Positions 26,174 to 34,276 of a stretch of DNA of 64,000 nucleotides are shown piece by piece. The translations under genes and the position numbers were made by a program. Each line of letters opens with the position of its first letter. Position 1 is the first letter of the stretch. The DNA is from Methyloligella solikamskensis. GTDB lineage: Bacteria > Pseudomonadota > Alphaproteobacteria > Rhizobiales > Methyloligellaceae. The stretch is taken from contig NZ_JBHTJO010000001.1 in assembly GCF_042676065.1 (NCBI RefSeq), positions 1,984,001-2,048,000 on the forward strand, in the 5' to 3' direction. The notes under the pieces were generated by a model. That model worked only from the letters and a program-made list of their open reading frames with translations, was not told where the DNA came from and did no database searches.

Positions 26174-26594
26174 CTTGAACGGGCTGAATGTGCTCGGAAA
26201 GATCTCGGGGAACGCAAAGGTCTTCTCCGACATCAAGCCGGATGCCGATAAGCAGGCACGGTCGCTGGTGGTGAAACAGATCAAGGCGAAGCCCGACGTG
26301 GACTCGGTGCGCGCGGTGAAGAAGGCGATCGGCCCCTCTCCCTTCGAATCCATCATCGACGGGATGAGCGATGCGGAGATCCGCACGCTGCTCAACAAGA
26401 TGGATCCTCACAACAAGGAGCTGCGCCAGGCGCGGCCCGCAGCGCGGCGCGATCACCTGCGGGCGCTCACGGCGGGACGGGCGAAGGTCGTCGCCCCGCC
26501 CGATACGGGCACAACAAAACGTCCGGCGAAGCGGAAGCCGCGCCGGACGCTCGATCTCGAATCCATGAAGGCGAAAGCGAAGGGCAAGCGCTAA
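26163..26594 (+). CDS. Small basic partner protein of orphan ParA
   Basis: A 143-residue protein I do not recognise. The N-terminus MAVSLNGLNVLGKISGNAKVF is weakly hydrophobic. The middle has a short acidic helix (GMSDAEIRTLLNKMD). The C-terminal 60 residues are strongly basic (RPAARRDHLRAL, KRPAKRKPRRTLD, KAKAKGKR) and probably disordered. Its ATG lies within the last codons of parA behind an AGGAGG site, so the two are translationally coupled. ParA partners are often small proteins with a ParA-contact peptide at one end and an adaptor or nucleic-acid-binding part. This layout fits, but the role is inferred from position only. Confidence 0.7.
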   Translation: MAVSLNGLNVLGKISGNAKVFSDIKPDADKQARSLVVKQIKAKPDVDSVRAVKKAIGPSPFESIIDGMSDAEIRTLLNKMDPHNKELRQARPAARRDHLRALTAGRAKVVAPPDTGTTKRPAKRKPRRTLDLESMKAKAKGKR

Positions 26595-26618
26595 GCGGCT
26601 TCCCCTTCCCCTCGTCGA

Positions 26619-27308
26619 TTACGCGCTTTCGGAGATCTCTTCCTCCGGCGGCATCGTCTTGCTCAGGGTCTTGGTGAAACGGTCCAGGATCTTGTTGATC
26701 TCGTAATGGCCGCCCGGCGCCCACTCACTGAACAGCTCTGCCAGAGACTCCGTGCGGGCCCGTTCGATCTTTACGAGAACCGCCCGGCCCTCTTCCGTCA
26801 CCCGCAAGCTGTCGTCACCGTCGGAGACCAGGCCCTGGCGTTGCAGCGCGGCCAAGGGCGTCGCGATCCGCTCGGCCGGATGACGCAGCGCTTCGGGCAG
26901 ATGCTCCGAACGGGCGCCGACGATCACGCTCAACCGATTCAGCAGCCAGAGCTCCTGGGGCCGCAGCTCGACGCCGGCACGCTGGATAAAGCGGCGGTAT
27001 GTCTCGTTCTGATTGTAGGGCTTGGCCATCTGGCGGAACAGACGCTCCAGGTCGCCGATGGAATTGGCCTCCTGAAGGGTCGGCAGCTCTCGCCTGGGCT
27101 TCAGGTTCGGCATCTCCGGATCGGAGGAGAAATTGCTCTGTCCGACGCTGCCCGGCCCGGCCTTGTCCCGCACGAAGGCACGGGTCCAGCTACGGCCCGT
27201 CGCATGGGCCATGAGCAGCACGGCGAGACCGCCGCCGGCCACCATGGTCATGGTCGTGGCATCGAGAACGAAGAGCGACAAATCTGGAAGCGAGGCGAGT
27301 GAAAACAT
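26619..27308 (-). CDS. Membrane-tethered winged-helix (MarR-like) protein
   Basis: A 229-residue protein with one hydrophobic segment near the N-terminus (TMTMVAGGGLAVLLMAHA) and a soluble C-terminal half. That half resembles a MarR-type winged helix: LRPQELWLLNRLSVI, then IATPLAALQRQGLVSDGDDSLRVTEEGRAVLVKIE, where the last part is the wing and the following helix. I infer a DNA-binding regulator held at the membrane, or a protein using the fold for another purpose. The start is the ATG at 27306-27308, just upstream of the hydrophobic part. The longer frame reads into the terminator of the preceding gene and is rejected. It converges on the ParA pair. Confidence 0.65.
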   Translation of the reverse strand: MFSLASLPDLSLFVLDATTMTMVAGGGLAVLLMAHATGRSWTRAFVRDKAGPGSVGQSNFSSDPEMPNLKPRRELPTLQEANSIGDLERLFRQMAKPYNQNETYRRFIQRAGVELRPQELWLLNRLSVIVGARSEHLPEALRHPAERIATPLAALQRQGLVSDGDDSLRVTEEGRAVLVKIERARTESLAELFSEWAPGGHYEINKILDRFTKTLSKTMPPEEEISESA

Positions 27309-27352
27309 GGCAGCAACCCATTCATATTTTGCGCAGCGGGTGGACCCCTCCA

Positions 27353-27391
27353 CCCAAACAAAAAGAGCCGCCCTGTTATGGGACGGCTCTC
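27353..27391 (-). terminator. Intrinsic terminator of the 27433-27822 gene
   Basis: On the minus strand, AGAGCCGTCCC and its complement (with one wobble) form an 11-bp stem with a short loop, followed by TTTTTGTTTG. It lies 41 bases beyond the stop of the exported-protein gene. Confidence 0.85.
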
Positions 27392-27432
27392 TTAACAAGA
27401 AGCTCAACGTCTGATGGCTTCGAAAGAAGCAC

Positions 27433-27822
27433 TCAGCCGCTGATGCGAGCCGTCCCGGAGCGTCCGTCATTACGGACCCAGTTTACCGTCGAACCGGATT
27501 TGGAGAGGCGGTAGCAGTAGGACTGACCCTCCATCCAGCTATTCCATTTCTGGCAGAGCTGATCGCCCTTGACCCACCAGGTGCCGGCATCGGTCGGGCT
27601 CTCGCCGCCAGCGAAGCTGGCTGCGACGGAGCCCATGCGGCCGCGCATGGAACCATTGGCGGAATACTGGATCGGAAGCTCGAAGCCGGAGATGCGAAGA
27701 TAAACGGTCTTGCCGCTGACGGCGGAGCGGAGCTCGTCGCCGGAGAGGCTGGCGCCGCCCGCGACGGCTGCAGCCGGGGCCAGCGCAACGCATCCGGCCA
27801 GAAGGAGTGACTTGAGTTTCAT
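27433..27822 (-). CDS. Small exported protein, DUF995-like
   Basis: A 129-residue protein with a clear signal peptide (LKSLLLAGCVALAPAAAVAGG). The mature part, about 105 residues, has GKTVYLRISGFELPIQYSANGSMRGRMG, WWVKGDQLCQKWNSW and SYCYRL, with two cysteines likely bridged, and the terminal RNDGRSGTARISG. The pattern of a compact beta-rich domain with GTWW and LCQKW is seen in small rhizobial periplasmic proteins related to DUF995. Function is unknown. It is a single gene with its own strong terminator. Confidence 0.8.
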   Translation of the reverse strand: MKLKSLLLAGCVALAPAAAVAGGASLSGDELRSAVSGKTVYLRISGFELPIQYSANGSMRGRMGSVAASFAGGESPTDAGTWWVKGDQLCQKWNSWMEGQSYCYRLSKSGSTVNWVRNDGRSGTARISG

Positions 27823-27972
27823 TCGTTGCGTCCTGAGTCTCGAAAATTTGTGGCGCTTTTTGCTAAGCGCTATAGGACCCAGGAAAATTGGTCGATTTGG
27901 GGCTCAGGGGTGGTAGTTGCGTGGCCAAGTTGGGGCACGGTTACCGGGAGGTAAAACCCTTAAGCCGTCTTG

Positions 27973-28707
27973 TCAGGACTCCGACTTATCGCGCGCCCGA
28001 CGCCGGTTCGTGGCGATCACGTTGATGACCTCCACCATGGCGGCGAAGGCCATGGACGAATAGATGTAGCCGCGCGGAATGTGGAATTGGAAGCCGTCGG
28101 CGATCAGCGCCACGCCGATCAGCATCAGGAACGAAAGCGCGAGCATCTTTGTGGTCGGGTGACGCTCGATGAACTCGGCCACGGGCTCGGATGCGAAATA
28201 CATCACCGCGATGGCCACCATGACGGCAGCGATCATGACCTCGACATGGTCGGCCATGCCGACGGCCGTGATGATGGAATCCACCGAGAAGACGATGTCG
28301 ATCACGCCGATCTGGACAATCGCGGAGGTCAGGGAGTCCGTGACCGGCTTCGCCTCCGGCGTCTCTGCCGCATCCTCGATGTCGTGATGGATCTCCCGGG
28401 TCGCCTTCACCAGCAGGAACAGGCCGCCGGCGATGAGAATAAGGTCGCGCCAGGAGAAGGTGTAACCGAGAAGGCTGAAGGCCGGCTTGGTGAAGTGGAT
28501 CAGCCAGGCGATGCCCGCCAGCATGATGACCCGGAAGACCAGAGCGAGCAGCAAGCCGACGCGGCGCGCCATGAGCCGCCTGCTCTCCTCCATCCGCGAA
28601 ACCATGAGCGAGATGAAGACGACATTGTCGATGCCGAGAACGATCTCCATGGCGCTGAGCGCAATGAAGCTCGCCCAGATATGCGGGTCGGTCAGCCAGT
28701 CGAACAT
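27973..28707 (-). CDS. TerC family integral membrane protein (YgaT/Alx-like group)
   Basis: A 244-residue multi-helix protein. The first motif LSAMEIVLGIDNVVFISLMVSR and the second IVQIGVIDIVFSVDSIITAVG carry the conserved membrane aspartates of TerC proteins linked to manganese export or tellurite resistance. The ARRVGLLLALVFRV segment and the C-terminal RGYIYSSMAFAAMVEVIN are typical of this group. It belongs to a different subgroup from the TerC at 9071-9766. Its stop lies 265 bases left of the next start, and it follows the pcs gene in the same direction with a gap of about 137 bases. Confidence 0.93.
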   Translation of the reverse strand: MFDWLTDPHIWASFIALSAMEIVLGIDNVVFISLMVSRMEESRRLMARRVGLLLALVFRVIMLAGIAWLIHFTKPAFSLLGYTFSWRDLILIAGGLFLLVKATREIHHDIEDAAETPEAKPVTDSLTSAIVQIGVIDIVFSVDSIITAVGMADHVEVMIAAVMVAIAVMYFASEPVAEFIERHPTTKMLALSFLMLIGVALIADGFQFHIPRGYIYSSMAFAAMVEVINVIATNRRRARDKSES

Positions 28708-28844
28708 TCGCGGTGCGGGAGGTCAGTCCTTAGAGTGATTGCCGCACCGCTAATAATGCACCGGCACCGCGAGGTCTACGGCCAAGGTTGAAGCTGCGAC
28801 ACTCGCCTCCGCGCCATGACTTCTCGGCCACAGGCGTTTTTGCC

Positions 28845-29552
28845 CTAGTCGTTCGCCGCCCGGGCGGTGAAAAACCCGGCGATCGCGAAGTAGAGACCCG
28901 TGCCGAGAAGCAGGATCTTGATCCAGAGCGGCGACGGAAAGTCATGCAGCAGGCTTGCGGCTGCGGCCACAAGCCAGAGCAGCGTGACCGCGATGCTGAT
29001 CAGGCGCAGCCGCTCGCTACGGACGGGATGGACGTAAGGGGTCGGCACGAAGGTGAGCACCGCCAGGATCAGCACGATGGTGAGATTGGCCCAAGGCGGC
29101 AGGCCGAAGGCGAAGAGGAACAGGGCGACCACGTTCCAGACGGCCGGGAAACCGACGAACTCATTGCTCTTCGTCTTGCTCTTGCTATCGGAGAAATGGA
29201 ACAGGCTGCTGAGCAGGATGGCGAAGCCTGCAATGAGCGCGGTGCCGCCGGGCAGCAGGTCCGACATGGCCAGCGCAAAAGCCGGCACGAAGGCGTAGGT
29301 GAGATAGTCGACGATGTTGTCGAGGTCGTCACCACTCCAGCGGGCCAGATGTTCCTTGGTGCCGTAGCGGCGCGCGAGCGGACCGTCGATCCCGTCCACG
29401 AAGAGCGCCAGGCCGAGCCATGCGAACATGAGCTGCCAGTTGCCGTCAGCGGCGGCGAGTATGGCGAGCAAGGCCAGGCACGCGCCCGTGGCGGTCAGAA
29501 CATGGACGGCGGCGGCCCGCAATATAGGAGGCTTCGTGACCCGCGGTTTCAT
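28845..29552 (-). CDS. pcs: Phosphatidylcholine synthase
   Basis: Pcs joins CDP-diacylglycerol and choline to give phosphatidylcholine, a membrane lipid of many plant- or host-associated alphaproteobacteria. The 235-residue protein has about eight helices and the modified CDP-alcohol phosphotransferase motif DGIDGPLARRYG followed by WSGDDLDNIVDYLTY, which distinguishes Pcs from phosphatidylserine or phosphatidylglycerophosphate synthases. The C-terminal PTPYVHPVRSERLR loop is also typical. The gene implies that choline is available to the cell. It follows a small exported-protein gene on the same strand. Confidence 0.95.
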   Translation of the reverse strand: MKPRVTKPPILRAAAVHVLTATGACLALLAILAAADGNWQLMFAWLGLALFVDGIDGPLARRYGTKEHLARWSGDDLDNIVDYLTYAFVPAFALAMSDLLPGGTALIAGFAILLSSLFHFSDSKSKTKSNEFVGFPAVWNVVALFLFAFGLPPWANLTIVLILAVLTFVPTPYVHPVRSERLRLISIAVTLLWLVAAAASLLHDFPSPLWIKILLLGTGLYFAIAGFFTARAAND

Positions 29553-29593
29553 GGGAAAGGTAACGGATGGGGCGCGGCTTCGTTGCCGAGTCC

Positions 29594-29971
29594 CTAGAAT
29601 CGGCGCTTCACCGTACCGACGACGCCGATATCGTTCACCTCGTCATCGGGCTTGCCGGCAGGATCCAGGGCCGGATCGTCGGAATGGCCGTACATCACGT
29701 CGAGGCCGAAATCCAAGCTCGGCAGAACGCCGAAGCTGAAGATCTGAACGTCTGTGGAATGGGTGGCGTCTGCGGCCATGGGCGTGCCGAGCTCAGAGGC
29801 GTGCGGCGCAGGCGCAACGCTCAGGCCGGGCGCCTTTGAGGCTTCCTGGCGAAGATCGGTCGGCTGCTTCGGCGCAGGCGCGGTCTCGACCTCGTTGAAG
29901 GCGAAAGCCGGGGTGGCGCCCGCGATCAGGAGCGCCATAGATGCCGCAATTGTGTGAGAGCCCTTTCTCAT
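29594..29971 (-). CDS. Exported protein of unknown function
   Basis: A 125-residue protein with a signal peptide (SHTIAASMALLIAGATPAFAF). The mature part has a Pro/Ala-rich N-terminal stretch, and its C-terminal half (FSFGVLPSLDFGLDVMYG, DDEVNDIGVVGTVKRRF) resembles one or two beta strands of an outer-membrane protein ending in phenylalanine. The start at 29971 is fixed by a GGGGAAGGA site just upstream. The longer frame reads through a terminator-rich region and is rejected. I do not recognise a family. Confidence 0.65.
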   Translation of the reverse strand: MRKGSHTIAASMALLIAGATPAFAFNEVETAPAPKQPTDLRQEASKAPGLSVAPAPHASELGTPMAADATHSTDVQIFSFGVLPSLDFGLDVMYGHSDDPALDPAGKPDDEVNDIGVVGTVKRRF

Positions 29972-30137
29972 GGTCCTTCCCCGTTCTTGCCTAATGATAG
30001 CACGGCTTGCGGCAAAAGCCTCGTTCAACCGCGTTGTGTAGGCCTTAATGGACGGGGATCGCTGCAATTTCCGGAATCTTCGTTGCAAATCCGCAACGTA
30101 GCCCTCAGAGGCCCGGAATTAGCGGACGTTCCCGCAG

Positions 30138-30171
30138 AACAACAAAAAAGCCGCCCTAGATGGGGCGGCTC
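30138..30171 (-). terminator. Strong intrinsic terminator
   Basis: On the minus strand the hairpin AGCCGCCC / GGGCGGCT (30149-30170) is followed by TTTTTTGTTGTT. It lies about 75 bases beyond the porin terminator in the same direction, making a tandem pair that insulates the 29594-29971 gene from porin read-through. Confidence 0.8.
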
Positions 30172-30234
30172 TTTCGTCTTGTAGCTTCGCCTTGCAGCAG
30201 CTCCGAGAGCTTGCCGTCGCCTTCTCCCGATCCT

Positions 30235-30271
30235 TCGAAAAATAACCGCCGCCCCGTTTCAGGGCGGCGGA
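30235..30271 (-). terminator. Intrinsic terminator of porin gene
   Basis: On the minus strand CCGCCGCCC / GGGCGGCGG (30246-30270) forms a 9-bp stem followed by TTATTTTTC, 64 bases after the porin stop. Confidence 0.85.
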
Positions 30272-30334
30272 GGGTCAGGGACTGTCAGTCTTTTGGTTCT
30301 GCTGTCTTTCTACGATCGGTTGGCGGCCTCGAGG

Positions 30335-31573
30335 CTACCAGTCGACCTGGGCACGGAGGCCGACACCGGTGATGTCGGCGCCGTCATTGATGCCGCCATC
30401 GATCTCGGACTGGTTCACGTTCAGCATCAGACGGGTGTAGTCGTTGAGATGCCAGTTCACACCGATAAGCCAGGTGTTCTGCTCACCGCATTCCTCGCAG
30501 CCGCCCTCGGAGAGGTCGATCGTGTCGTAACGACCGGCGATCTGCCAGGCACCCCAACCGCCTTCGTTGACCGGATGGTTGACGTGGACGCGATCGAACT
30601 CGCCTTCGTCGTAGTTCCGCATCTCACCGGTGAGGAAGTAGCTCGCGCTGAGATACCAACCATCATAGGTCGGGCTGTGCGTGCTGAAGTCGATGTCGGC
30701 GGGAACCTCGGAGGTCAGCTGCATGTATTCACCCTGCAGCGAGAAGGACCCAAGCACCACGGCGCTTTCCAGGCCCCAGAGGTCGTCGCTCTCACCAATC
30801 TGGCCGGTATTGACGAAGCGATCGGTCAGGTGGAAGTCAGCGGCGCGCTGACGGTAGCGATACAGGCCCAGATCCTCGTAGTCGCCGTTGTCGCGGCTAC
30901 GATAGCTGGCGCCCAAATGAACGACGCGGCGATCGGTCAGGATCGGGGCGGCGGTGACACGAGCGGCGAAGGTCGTGCCTTCCTCGTTAGCCTCATCCGC
31001 GATGTTCCGGCCGAAGATACCGGCAGCTGCCGTCCACTGCTCCTTCTTATAGGAGAGGCCGGCACCAAGCTGACGCTCCAAATCGAAGGCGTCGGTGATG
31101 GCGGCACGCTCCATGAAGGTGATGAAGCGGGAGCTGGTCTGCTCTTCAAGAGAGTTCGGGGTCTTGAACTGACCCAGGGTGATGTCAACCGGCAGACCCT
31201 TGTACTGCAGGTAGGCATCGGTCACCTCGCCGTCGCCGGCAAAGTCGTATTCGAACTTATATTTGACGTCGTGATAGACAACGCCCTCGACGCCGAGACG
31301 GCCGCGGCGAAGCTCAGTGGCATCGACATCCGGCTCGCCGGTGATGGCGAAATCCTGGTCGGCATTGGTGTAATCCACCATGATCCGGCCACGGACCTTG
31401 AATTTGAAGGCGCCGTCCTTGCTCGAAAACTCGGGCGCGCCCTTCCACTTGACCTTGAGGTCAAGATCCTCGTCGTCGCCGGCTTTGGCTGCGGTGACGC
31501 CGGTGGCGAGAAGCGCCACGGCGCACACGCCTGCAAGCAGCATGCGGTTCATCTTACCCAGTCCCCCAATCAT
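30335..31573 (-). CDS. Phosphate-selective porin (OprO/OprP family)
   Basis: A 412-residue outer-membrane porin. The signal peptide (MLLAGVCAVALLATGVTAAKA) is followed by strands with FKVRGRIMVDYTNADQD, ELRRGRLGVEGVVYHDVKYKF and VDITLGQFKTPNSLEE, which are signatures of the OprO/OprP family of anion- and phosphate-selective porins. The terminal strand ends VGLRAQVDW. A cysteine pair GGCEECGE in a late loop is unusual. The ATG at 31571-31573 has an AGGAG site and gives the natural signal peptide, so the 53-codon extension upstream is rejected. A PHO-box-like repeat lies 142 bases upstream, which suggests induction under phosphate limitation. Confidence 0.9.
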   Translation of the reverse strand: MIGGLGKMNRMLLAGVCAVALLATGVTAAKAGDDEDLDLKVKWKGAPEFSSKDGAFKFKVRGRIMVDYTNADQDFAITGEPDVDATELRRGRLGVEGVVYHDVKYKFEYDFAGDGEVTDAYLQYKGLPVDITLGQFKTPNSLEEQTSSRFITFMERAAITDAFDLERQLGAGLSYKKEQWTAAAGIFGRNIADEANEEGTTFAARVTAAPILTDRRVVHLGASYRSRDNGDYEDLGLYRYRQRAADFHLTDRFVNTGQIGESDDLWGLESAVVLGSFSLQGEYMQLTSEVPADIDFSTHSPTYDGWYLSASYFLTGEMRNYDEGEFDRVHVNHPVNEGGWGAWQIAGRYDTIDLSEGGCEECGEQNTWLIGVNWHLNDYTRLMLNVNQSEIDGGINDGADITGVGLRAQVDW

Positions 31574-31896
31574 AATTGACTCCTCTTCAATCGCGCTTCT
31601 TTTCCTATTGTCCTTCAAGGACTTAGAAGCTTCCCTGCCAGTTCGTGCGATGCGTGCCTGTTTTTTAGGCCGCGAGACGCACGCAGCGAATGGGTCGTTT
31701 CTATTTCCCGAGCCATGACAGGCTCGTGACACTCAGACGTCGGTTCCAGATTCAGCCCGGAACTGTTGCAGACGAGCCACGCGCGTGATGGCGCCCCAAC
31801 GCGAGTCCTCCCGCGGGGATACACAAACAAACGAAACACACGTGTGAACGGACGCTTTTAACGCACTGACTGGGCGATACTTTTCTTCCGCATGCC
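31574..31896. other. Intergenic region carrying the porin promoter
   Basis: About 320 bases between the porin start and the modA stop. Apart from the PHO-box-like site at 31715-31732 and a TAGAAA hexamer about 11 bases after it on the minus strand, I see no gene. A possible leader of about 115 bases would precede the porin. Confidence 0.5.
31715..31732 (-). promoter_or_regulatory. PHO-box-like PhoB site upstream of porin
   Basis: On the minus strand GTGTCAC-GAGC-CTGTCAT forms two direct 7-base half-sites with 4-base spacing. It matches the CTGTCAT-N4-CTGTCAT PHO-box consensus at 12 of 14 half-site positions. Position and orientation fit activation of the OprO/OprP-type porin. Confidence 0.65.
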
Positions 31897-32697
31897 TCAA
31901 TCGGCCGCCAGGACACCAAATCCCTGGTCGCGGAAGATGGACGCGGCGGTTTTTCCGCGGAGAAAGTCGAGAAATTCCGTTGTGGTTGAGGCGGTTGCTC
32001 CCGAGAGTTGCGCTACGGGGTAAATGATCGGCGGATGGCTGTCTTCGGGGAAGGTTCCCACGATTCGGACGCGCGGCTCTGCGTACGCGTCTGTGCGGTA
32101 GACGATCCCCAGCGGCGCCTCTCCGCGGGCCACGAGAGCCAAAGCGGCGCGCACGTTCTGGGCTTGGGCGACGCTGCCTTCGACCGCGCTCCAGACGTCC
32201 AGAGATTGGAGCGCCGCCTTGCCGTATTTTCCGGCAGGCACCGCATCCACGTTCGCCATAGCGAGGCGCCCGCCTTCCAGCGCCTCCTTAAGCGGAAAGC
32301 CCGAAGCGATCTCCAGCGCGGTGTCGGTGTCCTTTGGCGCGATCAGCACGATGCGGTTGGCCAACAGGTCCTCGCGCGTTCCCGCTTTCACCTGTCCGGA
32401 CGCTTCCACGAAGTCCATCCAGTCCCGATCGGCGGAGAAGAAGATATCCGCCGGCGCGCCTTCTGCGATCTGCTTGGCCAGAGCTGAGCTTGCTGCATAG
32501 GAGATCCGCGCAGCATGCCCCGTCACTTCCTCCCAGGCCGCGTTTACGCCGTCGAGGGCGTCCTTGAGGCTTGCGGCGGCGAACACGGTCGGGATCGTCT
32601 CTTGGTCCGTCTCTTGCGCCGCTGCCGGCCGCACCCCCTGTCCACTGGCGCCGAGCGCAAGCACGAACGCCAAAACAATCGCAAATCCAAGCCTCAT
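31897..32697 (-). CDS. modA: Molybdate-binding periplasmic protein ModA, without modBC
   Basis: A 266-residue substrate-binding protein of the molybdate/tungstate type. The signal peptide (LGFAIVLAFVLALGASGQG) precedes VFAAASLKDALDGVNAAWEE, where the AAASL loop binds the oxyanion. Also diagnostic are ISYAASSALAKQIAEGAPADIFFSAD and the LGIVYRTDAYAE segment near the C-terminus. ModA normally works with ModB and ModC, but the neighbours here are a porin and a UbiH-type gene, so the transporter must be elsewhere or this protein has another partner. Substrate specificity cannot be separated from tungstate by sequence. Confidence 0.92.
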   Translation of the reverse strand: MRLGFAIVLAFVLALGASGQGVRPAAAQETDQETIPTVFAAASLKDALDGVNAAWEEVTGHAARISYAASSALAKQIAEGAPADIFFSADRDWMDFVEASGQVKAGTREDLLANRIVLIAPKDTDTALEIASGFPLKEALEGGRLAMANVDAVPAGKYGKAALQSLDVWSAVEGSVAQAQNVRAALALVARGEAPLGIVYRTDAYAEPRVRIVGTFPEDSHPPIIYPVAQLSGATASTTTEFLDFLRGKTAASIFRDQGFGVLAAD

Positions 32698-32708
32698 CGT
32701 TATTCCCT

Positions 32709-32723
32709 CCCGTATATTACGGG
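32709..32723 (-). promoter_or_regulatory. Inverted repeat at the modA ribosome-binding region
   Basis: CCCGTA-TAT-TACGGG, two perfect 6-base arms around three bases, ends only 11 bases from the modA start codon and adjoins the GGGAGG Shine-Dalgarno. It could be an operator or a small hairpin controlling translation. It does not match the full-length ModE consensus. Confidence 0.4.
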
Positions 32724-32872
32724 TGAGTCATACGATTTTCCGCAAGGGTTCGAAACCGATCAATGGTGGAAAGCCGTTCGCCCAATAGTATCAACCGATT
32801 AATCCGCTAATTCGGCGGTTCGCGGCAAAACAGGCGCTTTCAAACCGTGAAACGGGGTGCGAAACTCCCCCC

Positions 32873-34129
32873 ATGAACGATGCCTCTTCTGCCGATTTCG
32901 ATTCCTTTTCCGGCGCGCCGTTCGATGCGGTCGTGGTCGGCGCCGGTCCGTCCGGTCTGGTGACGGCCCTGGCGCTCACCCATGTGGCGCGCGGGACGGA
33001 GGCAAGGATCTGCCTCGTCGGACCGGCGCCCGAGGCGCCGAGCGTCTCGCGCGATACCCGCACCGCCGCGCTGATGGACAGCTCCATCGCGCTCCTCAAG
33101 CAGCTCGGCGTCTGGGATGGGCTCGCGCCGGAGTCCGCGCCGCTCGAAGGGATCCGTATCGTGGATTCCGCAAGCCCCATCTTACCGGCGCCGGACGTGA
33201 TCTTCCGGGCCTCGGAGCTTGGCTTGCCCGCCTTTGGCTACAACATCCCCAATCCGGTTCTCGTCCAGGCGCTTTACGACCGGGCTGTGCAGGAGATGCC
33301 GGTGGTGTCGAGCCCGGTTTCCGAGATCGCCATCGAAGACGAATGTGCCCGGCTGACCTGCGCCGATGGCCGCCAGATCGTGACGAAGCTCGTTGTGGGC
33401 GCCGACGGGCGGAATTCCGTCTGCCGGAAGGCGGCGCATATCGCGACCCAGGAGTGGCACTATCCCCAGAAGGCCATCGCGACCCGCTTCCGGCACACCC
33501 TGCCCCACGAGCAGATCTCTACGGAGTTTCATCGACCGTCGGGGCCGCTGACGACCGTGCCCCTGCCCGATCCGTACGCTTCGAGCCTGATCTGGGTGGT
33601 GGACGAGACGGAGGCCGACCGGCTGACCAGCCTCTCGCGCCTCGCCTTTGCCGGCGAGCTCGAATCCCATCTGGGCGCCCTCACCGGTCCGATCAGCGAT
33701 GTGGGCGAGATCGTCGCTTTTCCCGTGGCGGGGATGAGCGCCAAGACTCTGATGGGACCGCGTACGGCGCTGGTCGGCGAAGCGGCCCATATCCTGCCGC
33801 CCATCGGCGCCCAGGGGCTCAATCTCGGTTTCCGGGATGCGGGTTGGCTCGCCGAGCGGCTGCGGCCCATCTTCGAAGGCGCGCACGATGCGGGCGCCAA
33901 GCCGGTGCTTCTGGCTTATGCGGACTCGCGCCAGATGGACATCATGAGCAGGACCATCGGCGTCGATCTTTTGAATCGCTCCCTCATTACCCGCTTCCCG
34001 CCGGCCCAGGCCGCCCGCGGCGCGATCCTGCGGGGTCTGAAGTCGCTGCCCATGCTGCGCCGCTTCGCCATGCGGGCCGGGATCGCCCCGCCGACACCGC
34101 TGCCGCCCCTGATGCAGGCCTCCGCCTGA
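32873..34129 (+). CDS. FAD-dependent UbiH/Coq6-type hydroxylase
   Basis: A 418-residue flavin monooxygenase of the ubiquinone-biosynthesis family. The FAD ADP-binding motif VVGAGPSGLV is near residues 21-30. Next come DTRTAAL and LGVWDGL, which are typical of UbiH/UbiF/Coq6, then VVGADGRNSVCR, and the C-terminal flavin motif LVGEAAHILPPIGAQGLNLG, where Glu replaces the more common Asp of GDAAH. Alphaproteobacteria use one or more such enzymes to hydroxylate the ubiquinone ring, and which position this one acts on is not clear. A 147-base gap separates it from the downstream acyltransferase gene on the same strand. Confidence 0.9.
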   Translation: MNDASSADFDSFSGAPFDAVVVGAGPSGLVTALALTHVARGTEARICLVGPAPEAPSVSRDTRTAALMDSSIALLKQLGVWDGLAPESAPLEGIRIVDSASPILPAPDVIFRASELGLPAFGYNIPNPVLVQALYDRAVQEMPVVSSPVSEIAIEDECARLTCADGRQIVTKLVVGADGRNSVCRKAAHIATQEWHYPQKAIATRFRHTLPHEQISTEFHRPSGPLTTVPLPDPYASSLIWVVDETEADRLTSLSRLAFAGELESHLGALTGPISDVGEIVAFPVAGMSAKTLMGPRTALVGEAAHILPPIGAQGLNLGFRDAGWLAERLRPIFEGAHDAGAKPVLLAYADSRQMDIMSRTIGVDLLNRSLITRFPPAQAARGAILRGLKSLPMLRRFAMRAGIAPPTPLPPLMQASA

Positions 34130-34276
34130 GGCCTTTCCACGCCGGTTTCAGCGTTTTGCGCCCTTTGGCAGGCTTGACGCGCACGGCCCTACCTGCCACG
34201 GAAGCGCGCCAAATGCTTGCCGCATGGAAACCCTGCGCGCGGGCCTCTCTCTAAGCTGAGATCGATAGGAGTCCTT

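Noticed and set aside
32857..34254. A 465-codon plus-strand frame overlapping the UbiH-type gene
   Set aside because: The alternative frame is Arg/Ala-rich, and the flavin motifs are in the other frame.
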